Assembly: GCA_019422525.1 (NCBI GenBank)
Contig: JAHZDE010000011.1
Location: forward strand, 1 to 64,000
Source: Clostridiales bacterium
GTDB lineage: Bacteria; Bacillota; Clostridia; Oscillospirales; Acutalibacteraceae
Length of the DNA: 64,000 bases
Reading direction: 5' to 3'
A program made the position numbers and the translations under genes. Positions within the stretch are counted from its first letter, which is position 1; every line of letters begins with the position of its first letter. This document shows, one piece after another, positions 25,832 to 35,343 of the stretch. Below the pieces are notes generated by a model that saw nothing but the letters and a program-made list of their open reading frames with translations, was not told where the DNA came from and did no database searches.

Positions 25832-27709
25832 CTACTTTTCTAATGTCATGATCACATCCCCAAAATCCGCCTGCTCCTTTTCTTCGGTCCGAATAGTAGA
25901 ATACTGCGGGGTATTGGTGATGATGACCGGAATCTGCGTACAATATCCTTTTTCACTGATTGCTTTTAAATCTGCAGAGACCAGCAGCTGGCCCTGTTTA
26001 ACCTTTTCGCCCTGTTCCACATAGGATTCAAAACATTCCCCGTTAAGCTGAACCGTATCGATCCCAATATGGATCAGAATCTCGGCTCCATCCTCTGAAA
26101 CAATACCAACGGCATGCTTCGTTGGGAACAGCGTCGCCACCGTACCGTTAAACGGAGCCACTACCTGGCCGTCCTCCGCCTCAATCACAACTCCCTTACC
26201 TAAAACTTCAGAAGCAAATACCTCGTCTTTTGCTTTTGACAAGGGCAGTATCCGGCCTTTCATCGGGCTGTATACTTCACAACTGCTGCTCTGAACCGGC
26301 GCCGCCTCAATCGGTGTTTCTTCCAAAGCGGCACCCTCCGCCTCCGTTTTTTCAAATTTTAAGCTCAACACATAGGTCACCACAGCCGTAACCACAATCG
26401 TAATTATAAGAGCAATAATGATATTGTAAAAATATGTCATGGTATTATCGCCAATATATAAAAGCACTGCCGGTAATCCGGATGACCCGGTGGCAAACCG
26501 GTGCGTATGGGTAAGTCCTGCGTACAGACCACCCAGGCCGCCGCCAATCATAGAAGCCACCAACGGATATTTTTTTGGCAGGTTCACACCGTATAACGCC
26601 GGCTCCGTAATCCCCATAAATGCCGTGATTGAACCGGAGGTTGCAATCTGCTTGAATTTTTTGTCTTTTGTACGGAGGCTTACCACCAGCGCCGAGGTAG
26701 CCTGAGCGATATTGGAGCATACGCATCCCGGTCCGAAGATGCTGTCAAATCCCAGCTCTGCCATCTGCATTGCCCCCAGAGGTCCCACAGCCGTATGTAA
26801 GCCAAACATTACCATGATTGGCAGCAGGCCGCCCACCAGTACGGCCGGAGCCCAGCTTGCATTGGTGCTCAGGAAATCAAACAGCATTGCAAGATAACCG
26901 CCCACGAAGGTTCCAATCGGTCCCAGCACGGACATGGCAAGAGTACCCATGATCAGGAATACTAAAAGCGGGACAAATACAATCCTCACGGAAGAAGGTA
27001 TTTTTTTATTTAAAAATTTCTCAACATAAGACTGCACAAACACAACAATCAGAATCGGAATGACCGTTGCCGTGTAAGATGCAAGCGTAAACGGTACCAC
27101 TCCAAAGAGCAGAACTGGTTCACCTGCTGCTACCAGGCCCATCCAGTTAGGATGCATCATAATGCCTGCAACAGTTGCAGCCAAAATTGGATTGCAACGC
27201 AGCTTCTGTGCTGATGTATACGCCAGCAGGATGGGCAGGAAGTAAAACGCAGCATCCGAAAAGAAATTCAGGATATAATAGGTCTGCGATTCCGCTGAAA
27301 TCAGCTTAAACACCATCAAAAGCGCCAGCACTGCTTTTACCATACCGGCTCCGGATAGAGCTGGTATAATCGGCATGAAGCTTCCTGATATAAAGTCAAT
27401 GAAAGTTCCGACAATTCCTTTCTTTTCATCCGGTTCTGTACTCTCTCCCTGAGCCACGGGCTTCACCAGTTTTTCAATCTCCTCAAATACTTCAGCCACA
27501 TGTGTTCCAATCACCACCTGGAACACACCACTGCTTATCATGACCTTTGCGACGCCTTCCAGTTGTTCCAGCACATCTTTCTCCGCCTTGCTTTCATCTG
27601 CCAGTGTAAATCTCAGTCTGGTCTGGCAGTGATATACATTATTGACGTTTTCCCCGCCTCCGACCCCTTTGATAATATCGCGGGCCAGCTCTTCATATTT
27701 TTTACTCAT
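25832..27709 (-). CDS. PTS beta-glucoside transporter, EIIBCA
   Basis: 625 residues with three PTS domains in order. EIIB: active-site cysteine 28 in YHCQTRLRF. EIIC: many membrane segments from about residue 110 to 460 (GSFMPIIPALSGAGMVKA). EIIA of the glucose type at the C-terminus (GTVATLFPTKHAVGI and ILIHIGIDTVQLNG with the phospho-histidine). It imports and phosphorylates a beta-glucoside. Start MSKKYEEL at 27709 with a purine-rich RBS. Confidence 0.95.
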   Translation of the reverse strand: MSKKYEELARDIIKGVGGGENVNNVYHCQTRLRFTLADESKAEKDVLEQLEGVAKVMISSGVFQVVIGTHVAEVFEEIEKLVKPVAQGESTEPDEKKGIVGTFIDFISGSFMPIIPALSGAGMVKAVLALLMVFKLISAESQTYYILNFFSDAAFYFLPILLAYTSAQKLRCNPILAATVAGIMMHPNWMGLVAAGEPVLLFGVVPFTLASYTATVIPILIVVFVQSYVEKFLNKKIPSSVRIVFVPLLVFLIMGTLAMSVLGPIGTFVGGYLAMLFDFLSTNASWAPAVLVGGLLPIMVMFGLHTAVGPLGAMQMAELGFDSIFGPGCVCSNIAQATSALVVSLRTKDKKFKQIATSGSITAFMGITEPALYGVNLPKKYPLVASMIGGGLGGLYAGLTHTHRFATGSSGLPAVLLYIGDNTMTYFYNIIIALIITIVVTAVVTYVLSLKFEKTEAEGAALEETPIEAAPVQSSSCEVYSPMKGRILPLSKAKDEVFASEVLGKGVVIEAEDGQVVAPFNGTVATLFPTKHAVGIVSEDGAEILIHIGIDTVQLNGECFESYVEQGEKVKQGQLLVSADLKAISEKGYCTQIPVIITNTPQYSTIRTEEKEQADFGDVIMTLEK

Positions 27710-27739
27710 ACCTTTACCTCTCATCTTTTAATAAAACAC

Positions 27740-28621
27740 TCAAATTTCCAACAATCTGGAGGGATTCCGCTTTACCATCCGCTCCACTTCCTCGTCAGTA
27801 CATCCAAACTGTAACATGGTTCCTATAAAGAACCGCATGCCCTCCGCTGGAGTCGGGTCCATACACTGAGCCAGATCTGTACTCATAATCATTTTCTCGG
27901 CCCCGATTTCATGGACCAGATCCACATAGTCCGCTGGGTCCATCGCTCCCAGCCGGGGCATCAGGTTTCCGAATACAATTTCCGTATATGCGCCGAGTGA
28001 CGAAAGGCGGAGGATCTGCTCCCGGGTAAACAGCCCCCAGGAATCCGAAAGAGGATGTGTATCCACCATTTTGGAAATTCCCATATTGGCCGCCTCTATA
28101 AACAGCGCCTCAGTCTCCGGATAAGACATATGCCCTTTACATACCGTCATTCCATAATCCCGGACAACCTCAAGCACATCTCTGGCTTCCTGCTTTAGTT
28201 CACCATGCTCATCCAAAATCTGGATGCCTCCCTCTCTGCCGATCCCTTTTCGGCAGTGCATGGCATCAAAAGCCGGAAACCAGACCACCTTACATCCAAT
28301 TTTTGCATGATGTTCGATTGTTTCCGCCGCATACTCCAGACCGCCGGTGGTTCCGTAACCGATGGTCACACTGCCCACAGCCTGCACCTGCTCCATCCTG
28401 TTTGTAACAATCCGTGCTTCTGTAGTGGTCGGATAATAGAAACTCTTTGCCACGAAAGCCCGCATTCCCCCGGCTTCCGCAGCCTGTGCCGTTTCATAGG
28501 TATCTAATCGGCGGTCCCAGTCAGGGTCCGGCGCCACATGGACATGCATATCAATACTTCCCTGGTATAACCGGTCAATCTGCTCCTTCTTCAGCGACAT
28601 GGACGCTTTATATCTTGACAT
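27740..28621 (-). CDS. Metal-dependent hydrolase of the amidohydrolase fold (DUF6282-like)
   Basis: 293 residues. DMHVHVAPDPDWDRR supplies the HxH metal motif of amidohydrolase-type TIM barrels; further possible ligands are in VCKGHMSYPE, MVDTHPLSDS and the late aspartate in IMSTDLAQ. I place it in the DUF6282-like group. The family suggests hydrolysis of an amide, lactone or ester; the substrate is unknown. It lies 83 bases after the SDR gene, the largest gap of the operon, with no terminator visible. Confidence 0.8.
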   Translation of the reverse strand: MSRYKASMSLKKEQIDRLYQGSIDMHVHVAPDPDWDRRLDTYETAQAAEAGGMRAFVAKSFYYPTTTEARIVTNRMEQVQAVGSVTIGYGTTGGLEYAAETIEHHAKIGCKVVWFPAFDAMHCRKGIGREGGIQILDEHGELKQEARDVLEVVRDYGMTVCKGHMSYPETEALFIEAANMGISKMVDTHPLSDSWGLFTREQILRLSSLGAYTEIVFGNLMPRLGAMDPADYVDLVHEIGAEKMIMSTDLAQCMDPTPAEGMRFFIGTMLQFGCTDEEVERMVKRNPSRLLEI

Positions 28622-28704
28622 TCTCCCCTCGTTTCTGCATGGCATCCTCCATTTTCATTCAGAGCCGCCGTAACCATGCCACAGCAGCCCCAATCCATGT
28701 TGCT

Positions 28705-29502
28705 TTACAGATAAGCGCCGTTATCAACGGTAATGATCTGTCCCTGTATCGCCTTTGATAAATCGCTTGCCAGGAACAGCGCCAGGTTCGCCTGATCCTC
28801 GGGCTGACAGGCCACATGCATGGTATCGCTTTCTCTTACGGTTCTTGTATGCAGGATCGGAAGCATATCCTTTCCTGCCGGCGCCAGTCCAGCACCCTTT
28901 TCCTGGGTCTGGGACATGGGAGTGATGGTATAACCTGGACAAAGGGAGTTGCATCTTACCCCGGTCCCCACGCAACGGATTGCTGTATTCTTCGTCAGTA
29001 TATTTACGCCTCCCTTAGTGGAAGCGTAGACGGAACCGCACATAGGTCTGACTCCATTCACAGAAGAAACATTGATAATAGATCCGCTTTTCTGTGGAAG
29101 CATATACTGAAGAACCTCTCTTGTCCACACAACCGGCCCACGGAAATTGACTGCAATGGTTCGATCTACAATATCATCCGGTATTGTGTCAATCCTCCAC
29201 TGTTCCCCTACCCCGGCATTATTTACCAGAATATCTACCTTTCCAAATTCTGATACGGTCTTTTCAATTGTCATCTTTGCAACTTCTGTGGAAGCAACAT
29301 CCCCGGCAATCCCAATGACCCTATTTCCATGTTGTGCCTTTTCACGGATTTTCTCTACAGCCTTATCCAGACTGTCCTGTCCTCTGGCCGTCATGACCAC
29401 ATTTGCTCCCTCCTGCACATACAGCTCTGCAATTGCATAACCGATCCCATAGCTGGCTCCTGTAACGATTGCGGTCTTTCCCTCCAATAAATACTGTCTC
29501 AT
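28705..29502 (-). CDS. Short-chain dehydrogenase/reductase
   Basis: 265 residues with classical SDR motifs: TGASYGIG, NNAG, serine in NVSSVNG, and YASTKGG catalytic Tyr-Lys. It likely oxidises or reduces a hydroxy/keto intermediate of the operon pathway. Confidence 0.93.
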   Translation of the reverse strand: MRQYLLEGKTAIVTGASYGIGYAIAELYVQEGANVVMTARGQDSLDKAVEKIREKAQHGNRVIGIAGDVASTEVAKMTIEKTVSEFGKVDILVNNAGVGEQWRIDTIPDDIVDRTIAVNFRGPVVWTREVLQYMLPQKSGSIINVSSVNGVRPMCGSVYASTKGGVNILTKNTAIRCVGTGVRCNSLCPGYTITPMSQTQEKGAGLAPAGKDMLPILHTRTVRESDTMHVACQPEDQANLALFLASDLSKAIQGQIITVDNGAYL

Positions 29503-29531
29503 AAGTAAATCCTCCTTTTTCTTTATTATCT

Positions 29532-30815
29532 CTATTTTGCTATGCTTTTCTTTTCCCTTATGATAAAGGTAAGTCCAATACCAACCACCATTACAACTGC
29601 ATTAAACAGATACGAAAGATGATAGCTTCCTGTCGTATCCAAAATCCGGCCAGCCAGTACCGGGCCTACAAATCCGGCGATTCCAAATGCCGGCTGAATC
29701 ATTCCGCTGATGCTTCCCAAAAATTTCCGGCCATATACCTGAGCCGTCAACGCAATTTGCAGCGGAACCCCGGAGCCGACACAGAAACCCAGAATTACCA
29801 CTCCGATAAACATAAGTACCGGAGAGCGGTAAATGGAAAACAGCAGCAGGTTAACTGCCTGGACTGCAAATAACATCCGGTATGTCTTTACCACTCCGAG
29901 ACGGTCCGACAGTCCGGCTGAACACAATCTTCCTGCACCGTTTCCAATTGCCATAGCCATAACTGCAATAAATCCATCCTGCCAGTTTGCCTGTACTCTG
30001 CAGATATTGGCAACCGATGAAGTAATCATCTGTCCCGGCATCCAGCACGCAATATAGATAAAGAAAATTGCCCAGAATTCCTTTGTTCTAAGCGCCATAT
30101 TGGGCATGACTTTATTCTGGTAAATGGTTCCGGCGTCTTCTTCCTCCATTTTTCGCGCCGCTGTTTTTTCTTCTTCCATTTCCTCTGCACTCTTTTGTAT
30201 CACTTTTCCCTGCCGTTCGGCCTTCCGTCTGTCAATCAGCTCCTGTGTGGAAGGCGGTGTCGGGAAAAGTATCGCCAGACCACAGATAATGATAATTGCA
30301 GCAATACCCATATAGAGGAACGTATTGCTTAATCCGACTCCTGCCAGTAAGCTGTTGATAACAGGCGCCATATACAGGGAAGAAAGGCCCATCCCCATGG
30401 TAACAGCGCCTACAATCAGACCTTTTTTGCTCGCCGGAAACCACTTCATGGCATTCGGTGAGGTATTCGACGTAATTGATGTTGATGCCAGACCAAGGAA
30501 ACCACCCACAGAAAGGACCATGATGACCGGTGATGTTGTCCTGCTGCTTATAATCAGGCCAAGTCCCATGCACAGGCCTCCAAAGGCTATTGTCGCTTTC
30601 GGCGCTACATATTCACCCAGCCTCCCTGCAAAGATGGCCCAAACAGAGGTCACAATGGTAAGTACAGTATAGGGAAGCGCTGCTTGGGTTGCCGTCCAGC
30701 CATATTCTGAGATGATGGACTGTCCCAGAAGGCTCCAACAATATTGAAAACCACAGGCCAGATTAAGCAGGATTGCCACTACCAGCGCACGGTTCGCTGT
30801 TTTTGAGTTACCCAT
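29532..30815 (-). CDS. MFS transporter, oxalate/formate antiporter-like (OFA)
   Basis: 427 residues with about twelve membrane segments and the OFA-type N-terminus (NLACGFQYCWSLLGQSII). A charged cytoplasmic loop of about 50 residues lies in the middle. OFA transporters carry small carboxylates. The start at 30815 has GAGGAGG upstream and almost touches the stop of the upstream gene. Confidence 0.9.
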   Translation of the reverse strand: MGNSKTANRALVVAILLNLACGFQYCWSLLGQSIISEYGWTATQAALPYTVLTIVTSVWAIFAGRLGEYVAPKATIAFGGLCMGLGLIISSRTTSPVIMVLSVGGFLGLASTSITSNTSPNAMKWFPASKKGLIVGAVTMGMGLSSLYMAPVINSLLAGVGLSNTFLYMGIAAIIIICGLAILFPTPPSTQELIDRRKAERQGKVIQKSAEEMEEEKTAARKMEEEDAGTIYQNKVMPNMALRTKEFWAIFFIYIACWMPGQMITSSVANICRVQANWQDGFIAVMAMAIGNGAGRLCSAGLSDRLGVVKTYRMLFAVQAVNLLLFSIYRSPVLMFIGVVILGFCVGSGVPLQIALTAQVYGRKFLGSISGMIQPAFGIAGFVGPVLAGRILDTTGSYHLSYLFNAVVMVVGIGLTFIIREKKSIAK

Positions 30816-30816
30816 G

Positions 30817-31791
30817 TTATTTTTCCTCCTCATTTATGCCAATTACCGGTATCCCACACCACTGCTCATACATCCGAACCACTTCCACAAAGTCCATACT
30901 GCCCTTGCCCTCTACCGAAGGAAGCCCAAACAGTTGATTTACTGTGTTGCCGATAAATGCCGGAACTTTTCCGTCCTTCGCAGCTGCCACATAGAGCGCA
31001 ATATCCTTCCACATCAGATCCACTGGCATATTCATCCCCTGACCAGTAAAAATCAAATTCGGGTATTTATAAAGCGAGGCATTGGATGATCCCCCACTGG
31101 ACCCAATTACCTGAATGGCTGTTTTGGGATCGATTCCCGCTTTTGCGGCAACCATCACACCCTCGGTCGTCGCCAGAAGGCAGGCACAGGACAGGAAATT
31201 ATTTACACTCTTTATGGTATCGCCTGCACCGCTTGGTCCCACATAGATGACCTTCTCCGGCTTTCCAATGGTTTCCAAAATATGGCGGGACTTTTCATAA
31301 ATTTCTTTTTTTCCTCCGACCATAACGGATAGTGTCTGGTTGATAGCCCCTGCCTGGCCTCCGCTGATAGGCGCATCCAGCATTTCGATACCCTTTTCCC
31401 CCAACAGGGCGCTTAGTTTTCTGGTGCTGACCGCATCCGCACTGGTAAGGTCAATTACGACTGTGCCGGGGCGGGCATTCTCAAGGATCCCCTCTTCTCC
31501 CATAACATTCATCTCCACCTGTTTGGATGTAGGCATGCTGATCAGTATATAATCACTCTTTTTGAAAAGCTCTGCGGAGTTCACTGCCCCCTCACATCCA
31601 TTGGCCAGCATCTCGTCATAGAGGGCGGTCTTTGTCTCTTTGTCCGGTGCCAGCGGAATAAAGCTGCCGCTCTGGTCAACCTCACGGCGGTAGGTGGGCA
31701 ACACCATAGAAAACCCTTTTTTATAAAGGCCGTAGCACATGGCAAAACCCATGGTTCCCAAGCCGATAAATCCAACTTTCTCTTTACTCAT
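30817..31791 (-). CDS. 3-hydroxyisobutyrate dehydrogenase family oxidoreductase
   Basis: 324 residues. N-terminal NAD(P) motif GFIGLGTMG, substrate motif DAPISGGQAGA, and catalytic lysine in GAGDTIKSVNNFL. The family includes tartronate-semialdehyde reductase and beta-hydroxyacid dehydrogenases. A beta-hydroxyacid substrate fits an operon with CoA-transferase and hydratase genes. Confidence 0.92.
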   Translation of the reverse strand: MSKEKVGFIGLGTMGFAMCYGLYKKGFSMVLPTYRREVDQSGSFIPLAPDKETKTALYDEMLANGCEGAVNSAELFKKSDYILISMPTSKQVEMNVMGEEGILENARPGTVVIDLTSADAVSTRKLSALLGEKGIEMLDAPISGGQAGAINQTLSVMVGGKKEIYEKSRHILETIGKPEKVIYVGPSGAGDTIKSVNNFLSCACLLATTEGVMVAAKAGIDPKTAIQVIGSSGGSSNASLYKYPNLIFTGQGMNMPVDLMWKDIALYVAAAKDGKVPAFIGNTVNQLFGLPSVEGKGSMDFVEVVRMYEQWCGIPVIGINEEEK

Positions 31792-31824
31792 TGCTTCTTT
31801 CCTCCTTATATTTCATCCTGATTT

Positions 31825-33138
31825 CTATTTCAGACCTGCCATTGCTAACGGCAACGCTATCACTAAGCCCGTTAAAATCGGCATCAGGACACAGGTAACG
31901 AATACAGGTCCGTATGATTTTTTCATTGTGGTCCTAAACATCTCGCATGTGGCCAGGATGGTTCCGTTATGTGGCAGAGAATCCAGACCAATTGATCCCA
32001 TCACTACCATTCGGTGCAGATTGCCCATATCTGCAGCTCCGGCTGCAGACCAGCCTTCAAATACCGGCTGCATGGCTGGCGTCAGGGTACCGCAGGCTGA
32101 AGATGCCGACCCTAGTACCAGCGCCATGATATTTGCAGCAATGAATGCGGTCAGATACGGTGATACATCCAGTTTGTCAATCCCTGCCATCAGCGCCGCA
32201 TAGCACGGAGTCAGGGCAACCACTCCGCCCAGAGCTCCCTTGGTACCGATATTCATCAGTGCCTTTGTGCCGGCTAACATTCCCTCAGTCAATTGTGTAA
32301 ACCATTCTTTGACAGTATAGCGTCTGAATTCCAATACACAGCAGCACAATGCGCCAACTCCCAAGCAAAGCGGAAGCGACAGCTTCACAAGATTGTACAA
32401 AACCATCACCAACAGAATCGGAACAAACGCTTTCCACACTGGCGGCATCTGCTTTTCTCCGTCCGCCCCTGCCTGCTCCAAGTCCGACCAGTCCTCAAAT
32501 CCGCGTCCATCTCTCTGCCATTTCCGCGCCTGCCACTGCAGATACAAACAGTTTAAAAGGAGCATTGTGCAGCAGCCCACCATACCGGGAATGAATCCTG
32601 CAGACGGCGTCGTCCCCAAATAGGACTGCACCAGATAATTATTATTGGACGGCATTAAAGGAGCCGCCAGGATAAAAGTCCAGGACCCTGCAAAAATGGA
32701 GCCCAGAATAATATCCTTGGAATAGTTTGCCTTGGAACACAGTACCAGACCAATCGGGAAAATAACCAGATAGGCTCCGATGGACATACCGGAAAGACTT
32801 AACAGAATTCCGGTAATACACATGGTCGTGGGGGCCAGTTCCACCGGTATGATCTTCGCCAGCCATTCTGCCAGAGCTGCTCCCAGTCCGGAGGTCGTCA
32901 TGACCTTGCCTAACATGGTCGCCCATAAATATGTAAAAAGCATTTTCCCGACCATCGTTCCAAAAGCGGTACAGTAAGTACCTACGATCCCCTCCGTAAT
33001 GTTGATTCCCGAAGTCAGGCAAATAAAAATGCTGCAGATTGGGAAACAGATCAACGGCTCATAGCCTGCATAAGCAAGATAAATGACTGCGGCCGTTGCA
33101 AGCAGTACCCCTATCGTACTGAGTGCCACACTTCCCAT
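31825..33138 (-). CDS. GntP-like organic-acid permease
   Basis: 437 residues with about twelve membrane segments. The C-terminal HRMVVMGSIGLDSLPHNGTI string is a GntP/gluconate-permease family hallmark. Such permeases import gluconate and related hydroxyacids with protons. With the MFS and PTS proteins this is one of three transporters in the operon. Confidence 0.85.
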   Translation of the reverse strand: MGSVALSTIGVLLATAAVIYLAYAGYEPLICFPICSIFICLTSGINITEGIVGTYCTAFGTMVGKMLFTYLWATMLGKVMTTSGLGAALAEWLAKIIPVELAPTTMCITGILLSLSGMSIGAYLVIFPIGLVLCSKANYSKDIILGSIFAGSWTFILAAPLMPSNNNYLVQSYLGTTPSAGFIPGMVGCCTMLLLNCLYLQWQARKWQRDGRGFEDWSDLEQAGADGEKQMPPVWKAFVPILLVMVLYNLVKLSLPLCLGVGALCCCVLEFRRYTVKEWFTQLTEGMLAGTKALMNIGTKGALGGVVALTPCYAALMAGIDKLDVSPYLTAFIAANIMALVLGSASSACGTLTPAMQPVFEGWSAAGAADMGNLHRMVVMGSIGLDSLPHNGTILATCEMFRTTMKKSYGPVFVTCVLMPILTGLVIALPLAMAGLK

Positions 33139-33159
33139 TTCTTTTTCCTCCCTATCTCA

Positions 33160-34380
33160 TTACGGTTCCCGGTATAATGATTCCGTCTTTTCCTCTGACG
33201 CCTTTAATACCGGCCCCATAATCTCCCGAACACGCCCGTCATCCTCCACCTCCGCCAGAACCTCCAGGGTATGATACCCTAAAGGAACCACAGGAAAGGC
33301 TTCTACGCGTTCGACACCACTCATATGTAACGGTTCTCCAGGAACACGGAAACTGGTTCCATCCGGATACACCGCATCCACCATCAGATTTCTGTGGATA
33401 ATCTGCGGATGGTTGACTACCTGCTCATAGTTATTTATCTTTCCATAAGCACATCCGTTTTTCTGAAGTATTTCTTCCATTTCCTTGCTGGTATACTCGG
33501 CAATTGCCGCGCCCACCAGTCCTTCCACCTTTTTGTAATGATCTGCGCGCGTGCGCATCCCCTTTAGTTCCGGATCGCTGAGCCATTGTTTTTTCCCAAG
33601 GGCAATTGCAAGTTTCTCCCATTGGCTGTCCGTTGCCAGGTTCAGCATGATAAATTCACCATCCTTACAACGGAAATCGCCAATAGGGCTTGCTTCTGGA
33701 TACCGGTTTCCTGTGGGGGTAGGAATCACTCCGGTATCCATGTAAACGCTGAACAGATTTTCCTGCATGAACACCAGAGAATCCAGCATAGACGCATCCA
33801 CACGCCTGCCCTGTCCACATTTCTTTGCATCCATGATTCCAATCAACGTACCGATGCATCCGAAAAGTCCTCCTGCACAATCACCGATGGCCGCTCCGCA
33901 TTTAAGTGGTTTCTGACCCGGTTCACCAGTAATGCTCATGATCCCGGCCTCTGCCTGTATGGTAGCGTCAAAAGCTGCCCGCCGGGCATAGGGACCATCC
34001 TGTCCATACCCTGATATAGAGGTATATACAATTCTTGGATTGATTTTCTTTAACACCTCATAGGTAATCCCGAATTTCTCCATGGTACCCGGCTTGAAAT
34101 TTTCCACTACCGCATCGGCTGTTTCCACCAGCTTTAAAAACATGACTTTCTGCCGCTCATCCTTCATATTCAGGACAATGGACTTTTTTCCACGGTTCCT
34201 GGTGGCGTAGTGGGAGCTGCTTTTATTCTTTACCACATTCCCATAACGGGAATAATCGCCGGCAGGCGGATTCTCAATCTTGATTACCTCTGCGCCGAAA
34301 TCTGCCAAAATCATCGTACACAGTGGTCCGGACAGAAACTGTGTAAAGTCAAGTATCCGGATTCCTTCTAAGGGCTTCAT
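33160..34380 (-). CDS. CaiB/BaiF class III CoA-transferase, copy 1
   Basis: 406 residues. MKPLEGIRILDFTQFLSGPL start, YATRNRGKKS and the catalytic aspartate in FDATIQAEAG are typical of class III CoA-transferases (formyl-, carnitine- and arylacid-CoA transferases). These move CoA between carboxylic acids without ATP. The ATG at 34380 lies about ten bases after GAGGAG. It is clearly paralogous to the protein at 41617-42825. Confidence 0.93.
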   Translation of the reverse strand: MKPLEGIRILDFTQFLSGPLCTMILADFGAEVIKIENPPAGDYSRYGNVVKNKSSSHYATRNRGKKSIVLNMKDERQKVMFLKLVETADAVVENFKPGTMEKFGITYEVLKKINPRIVYTSISGYGQDGPYARRAAFDATIQAEAGIMSITGEPGQKPLKCGAAIGDCAGGLFGCIGTLIGIMDAKKCGQGRRVDASMLDSLVFMQENLFSVYMDTGVIPTPTGNRYPEASPIGDFRCKDGEFIMLNLATDSQWEKLAIALGKKQWLSDPELKGMRTRADHYKKVEGLVGAAIAEYTSKEMEEILQKNGCAYGKINNYEQVVNHPQIIHRNLMVDAVYPDGTSFRVPGEPLHMSGVERVEAFPVVPLGYHTLEVLAEVEDDGRVREIMGPVLKASEEKTESLYREP

Positions 34381-34414
34381 CCGTATCACACTCCTCATCT
34401 GTCCTGTACAAAAA

Positions 34415-35320
34415 TTATCGGTACTCAAATATTCCATTTCCCAGAAGCAGGCGTCCCTGTTCATCTGACAACTGAAACACGATTTTCCCTTTTTCCAGTT
34501 CCCAGCCTTTAAATGTCACGTTCCGTCCGGGGAAACATACATTACGCATCTGCGCATAGACCTTGGTAACACGCTCCGGCTCATAAGGAATCGCGCTCTG
34601 AATCGCCATCCGGGTCGCAAAACCATAGGTACAGAGTCCCTGCAAAAATGGTTTTTCATACCCATAGCTTTCGGCCAGCTCCTGATTTACATGAACCTCA
34701 TAGGTATCACCGGATAAACGGTACAGGCAGGCCAGGTTCTCCGGCATATATTCCGTCACTTCATAGTCCGGTTTTCTGTCCGGATAAGTAATCTTCCTGG
34801 AATCAAATTTTTTTCCGCCGTATCCGCCGAAAGCCGCATGGTAATGGTAACTGTGAAGGGTGCTGATATGACGTCCCGCAAGGTCGTAGACCTCCATGGC
34901 ACAATCCGCCACAACCCCCTTCCCCTCCCCGCGGTCGTACACTGCATTTAAGCGGTCTTCCGTCAGGAATGTCCCCTGATAAGCATCAATGGAGCCGTGG
35001 ATTTCCAGTTCCATAGCCATATGCAGCCGGTTTGGAAAATGTCCCAACTTTTCTTTGATAAAATCGCTTACGATTTCATTTGGCCCATAAGGCACATGCC
35101 GAATCGGCTCCATGTTGACCGTATTGATATACGGCAGCAGTGAAAAGGTGGGAAGCGCCTTCATCCCGTCCTTATATTTTTCAAAAAAGTATGGCAGATC
35201 CTTACTGGTGGCTCCAACCCCCAGCGCATAGAGGGATACATCCCTCCAGGTATATTTCATGGTGCGGGGACCCATCCCCTGCCCTATGATCGAATCAAAC
35301 ATATTTGCATCCATTGTCAT
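34415..35320 (-). CDS. MaoC/hydratase-2-like enoyl-CoA hydratase
   Basis: 301 residues of the double hot-dog MFE-2 hydratase type (RTMKYTWRDVSLYALGVGA; PFLQGLCTYGFATR). The hydratase motif is LSGDTYEVHVN: the catalytic Asp and His five residues apart are kept, but the usual N-P between them is Y-E. It would hydrate an enoyl-CoA or dehydrate a (3R)-hydroxyacyl-CoA. An ATG two codons downstream (35314) has better RBS spacing and may be the true start. Confidence 0.88.
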   Translation of the reverse strand: MTMDANMFDSIIGQGMGPRTMKYTWRDVSLYALGVGATSKDLPYFFEKYKDGMKALPTFSLLPYINTVNMEPIRHVPYGPNEIVSDFIKEKLGHFPNRLHMAMELEIHGSIDAYQGTFLTEDRLNAVYDRGEGKGVVADCAMEVYDLAGRHISTLHSYHYHAAFGGYGGKKFDSRKITYPDRKPDYEVTEYMPENLACLYRLSGDTYEVHVNQELAESYGYEKPFLQGLCTYGFATRMAIQSAIPYEPERVTKVYAQMRNVCFPGRNVTFKGWELEKGKIVFQLSDEQGRLLLGNGIFEYR

Positions 35321-35343
35321 TGTCTCCTTATCTGGCGCCGTAG

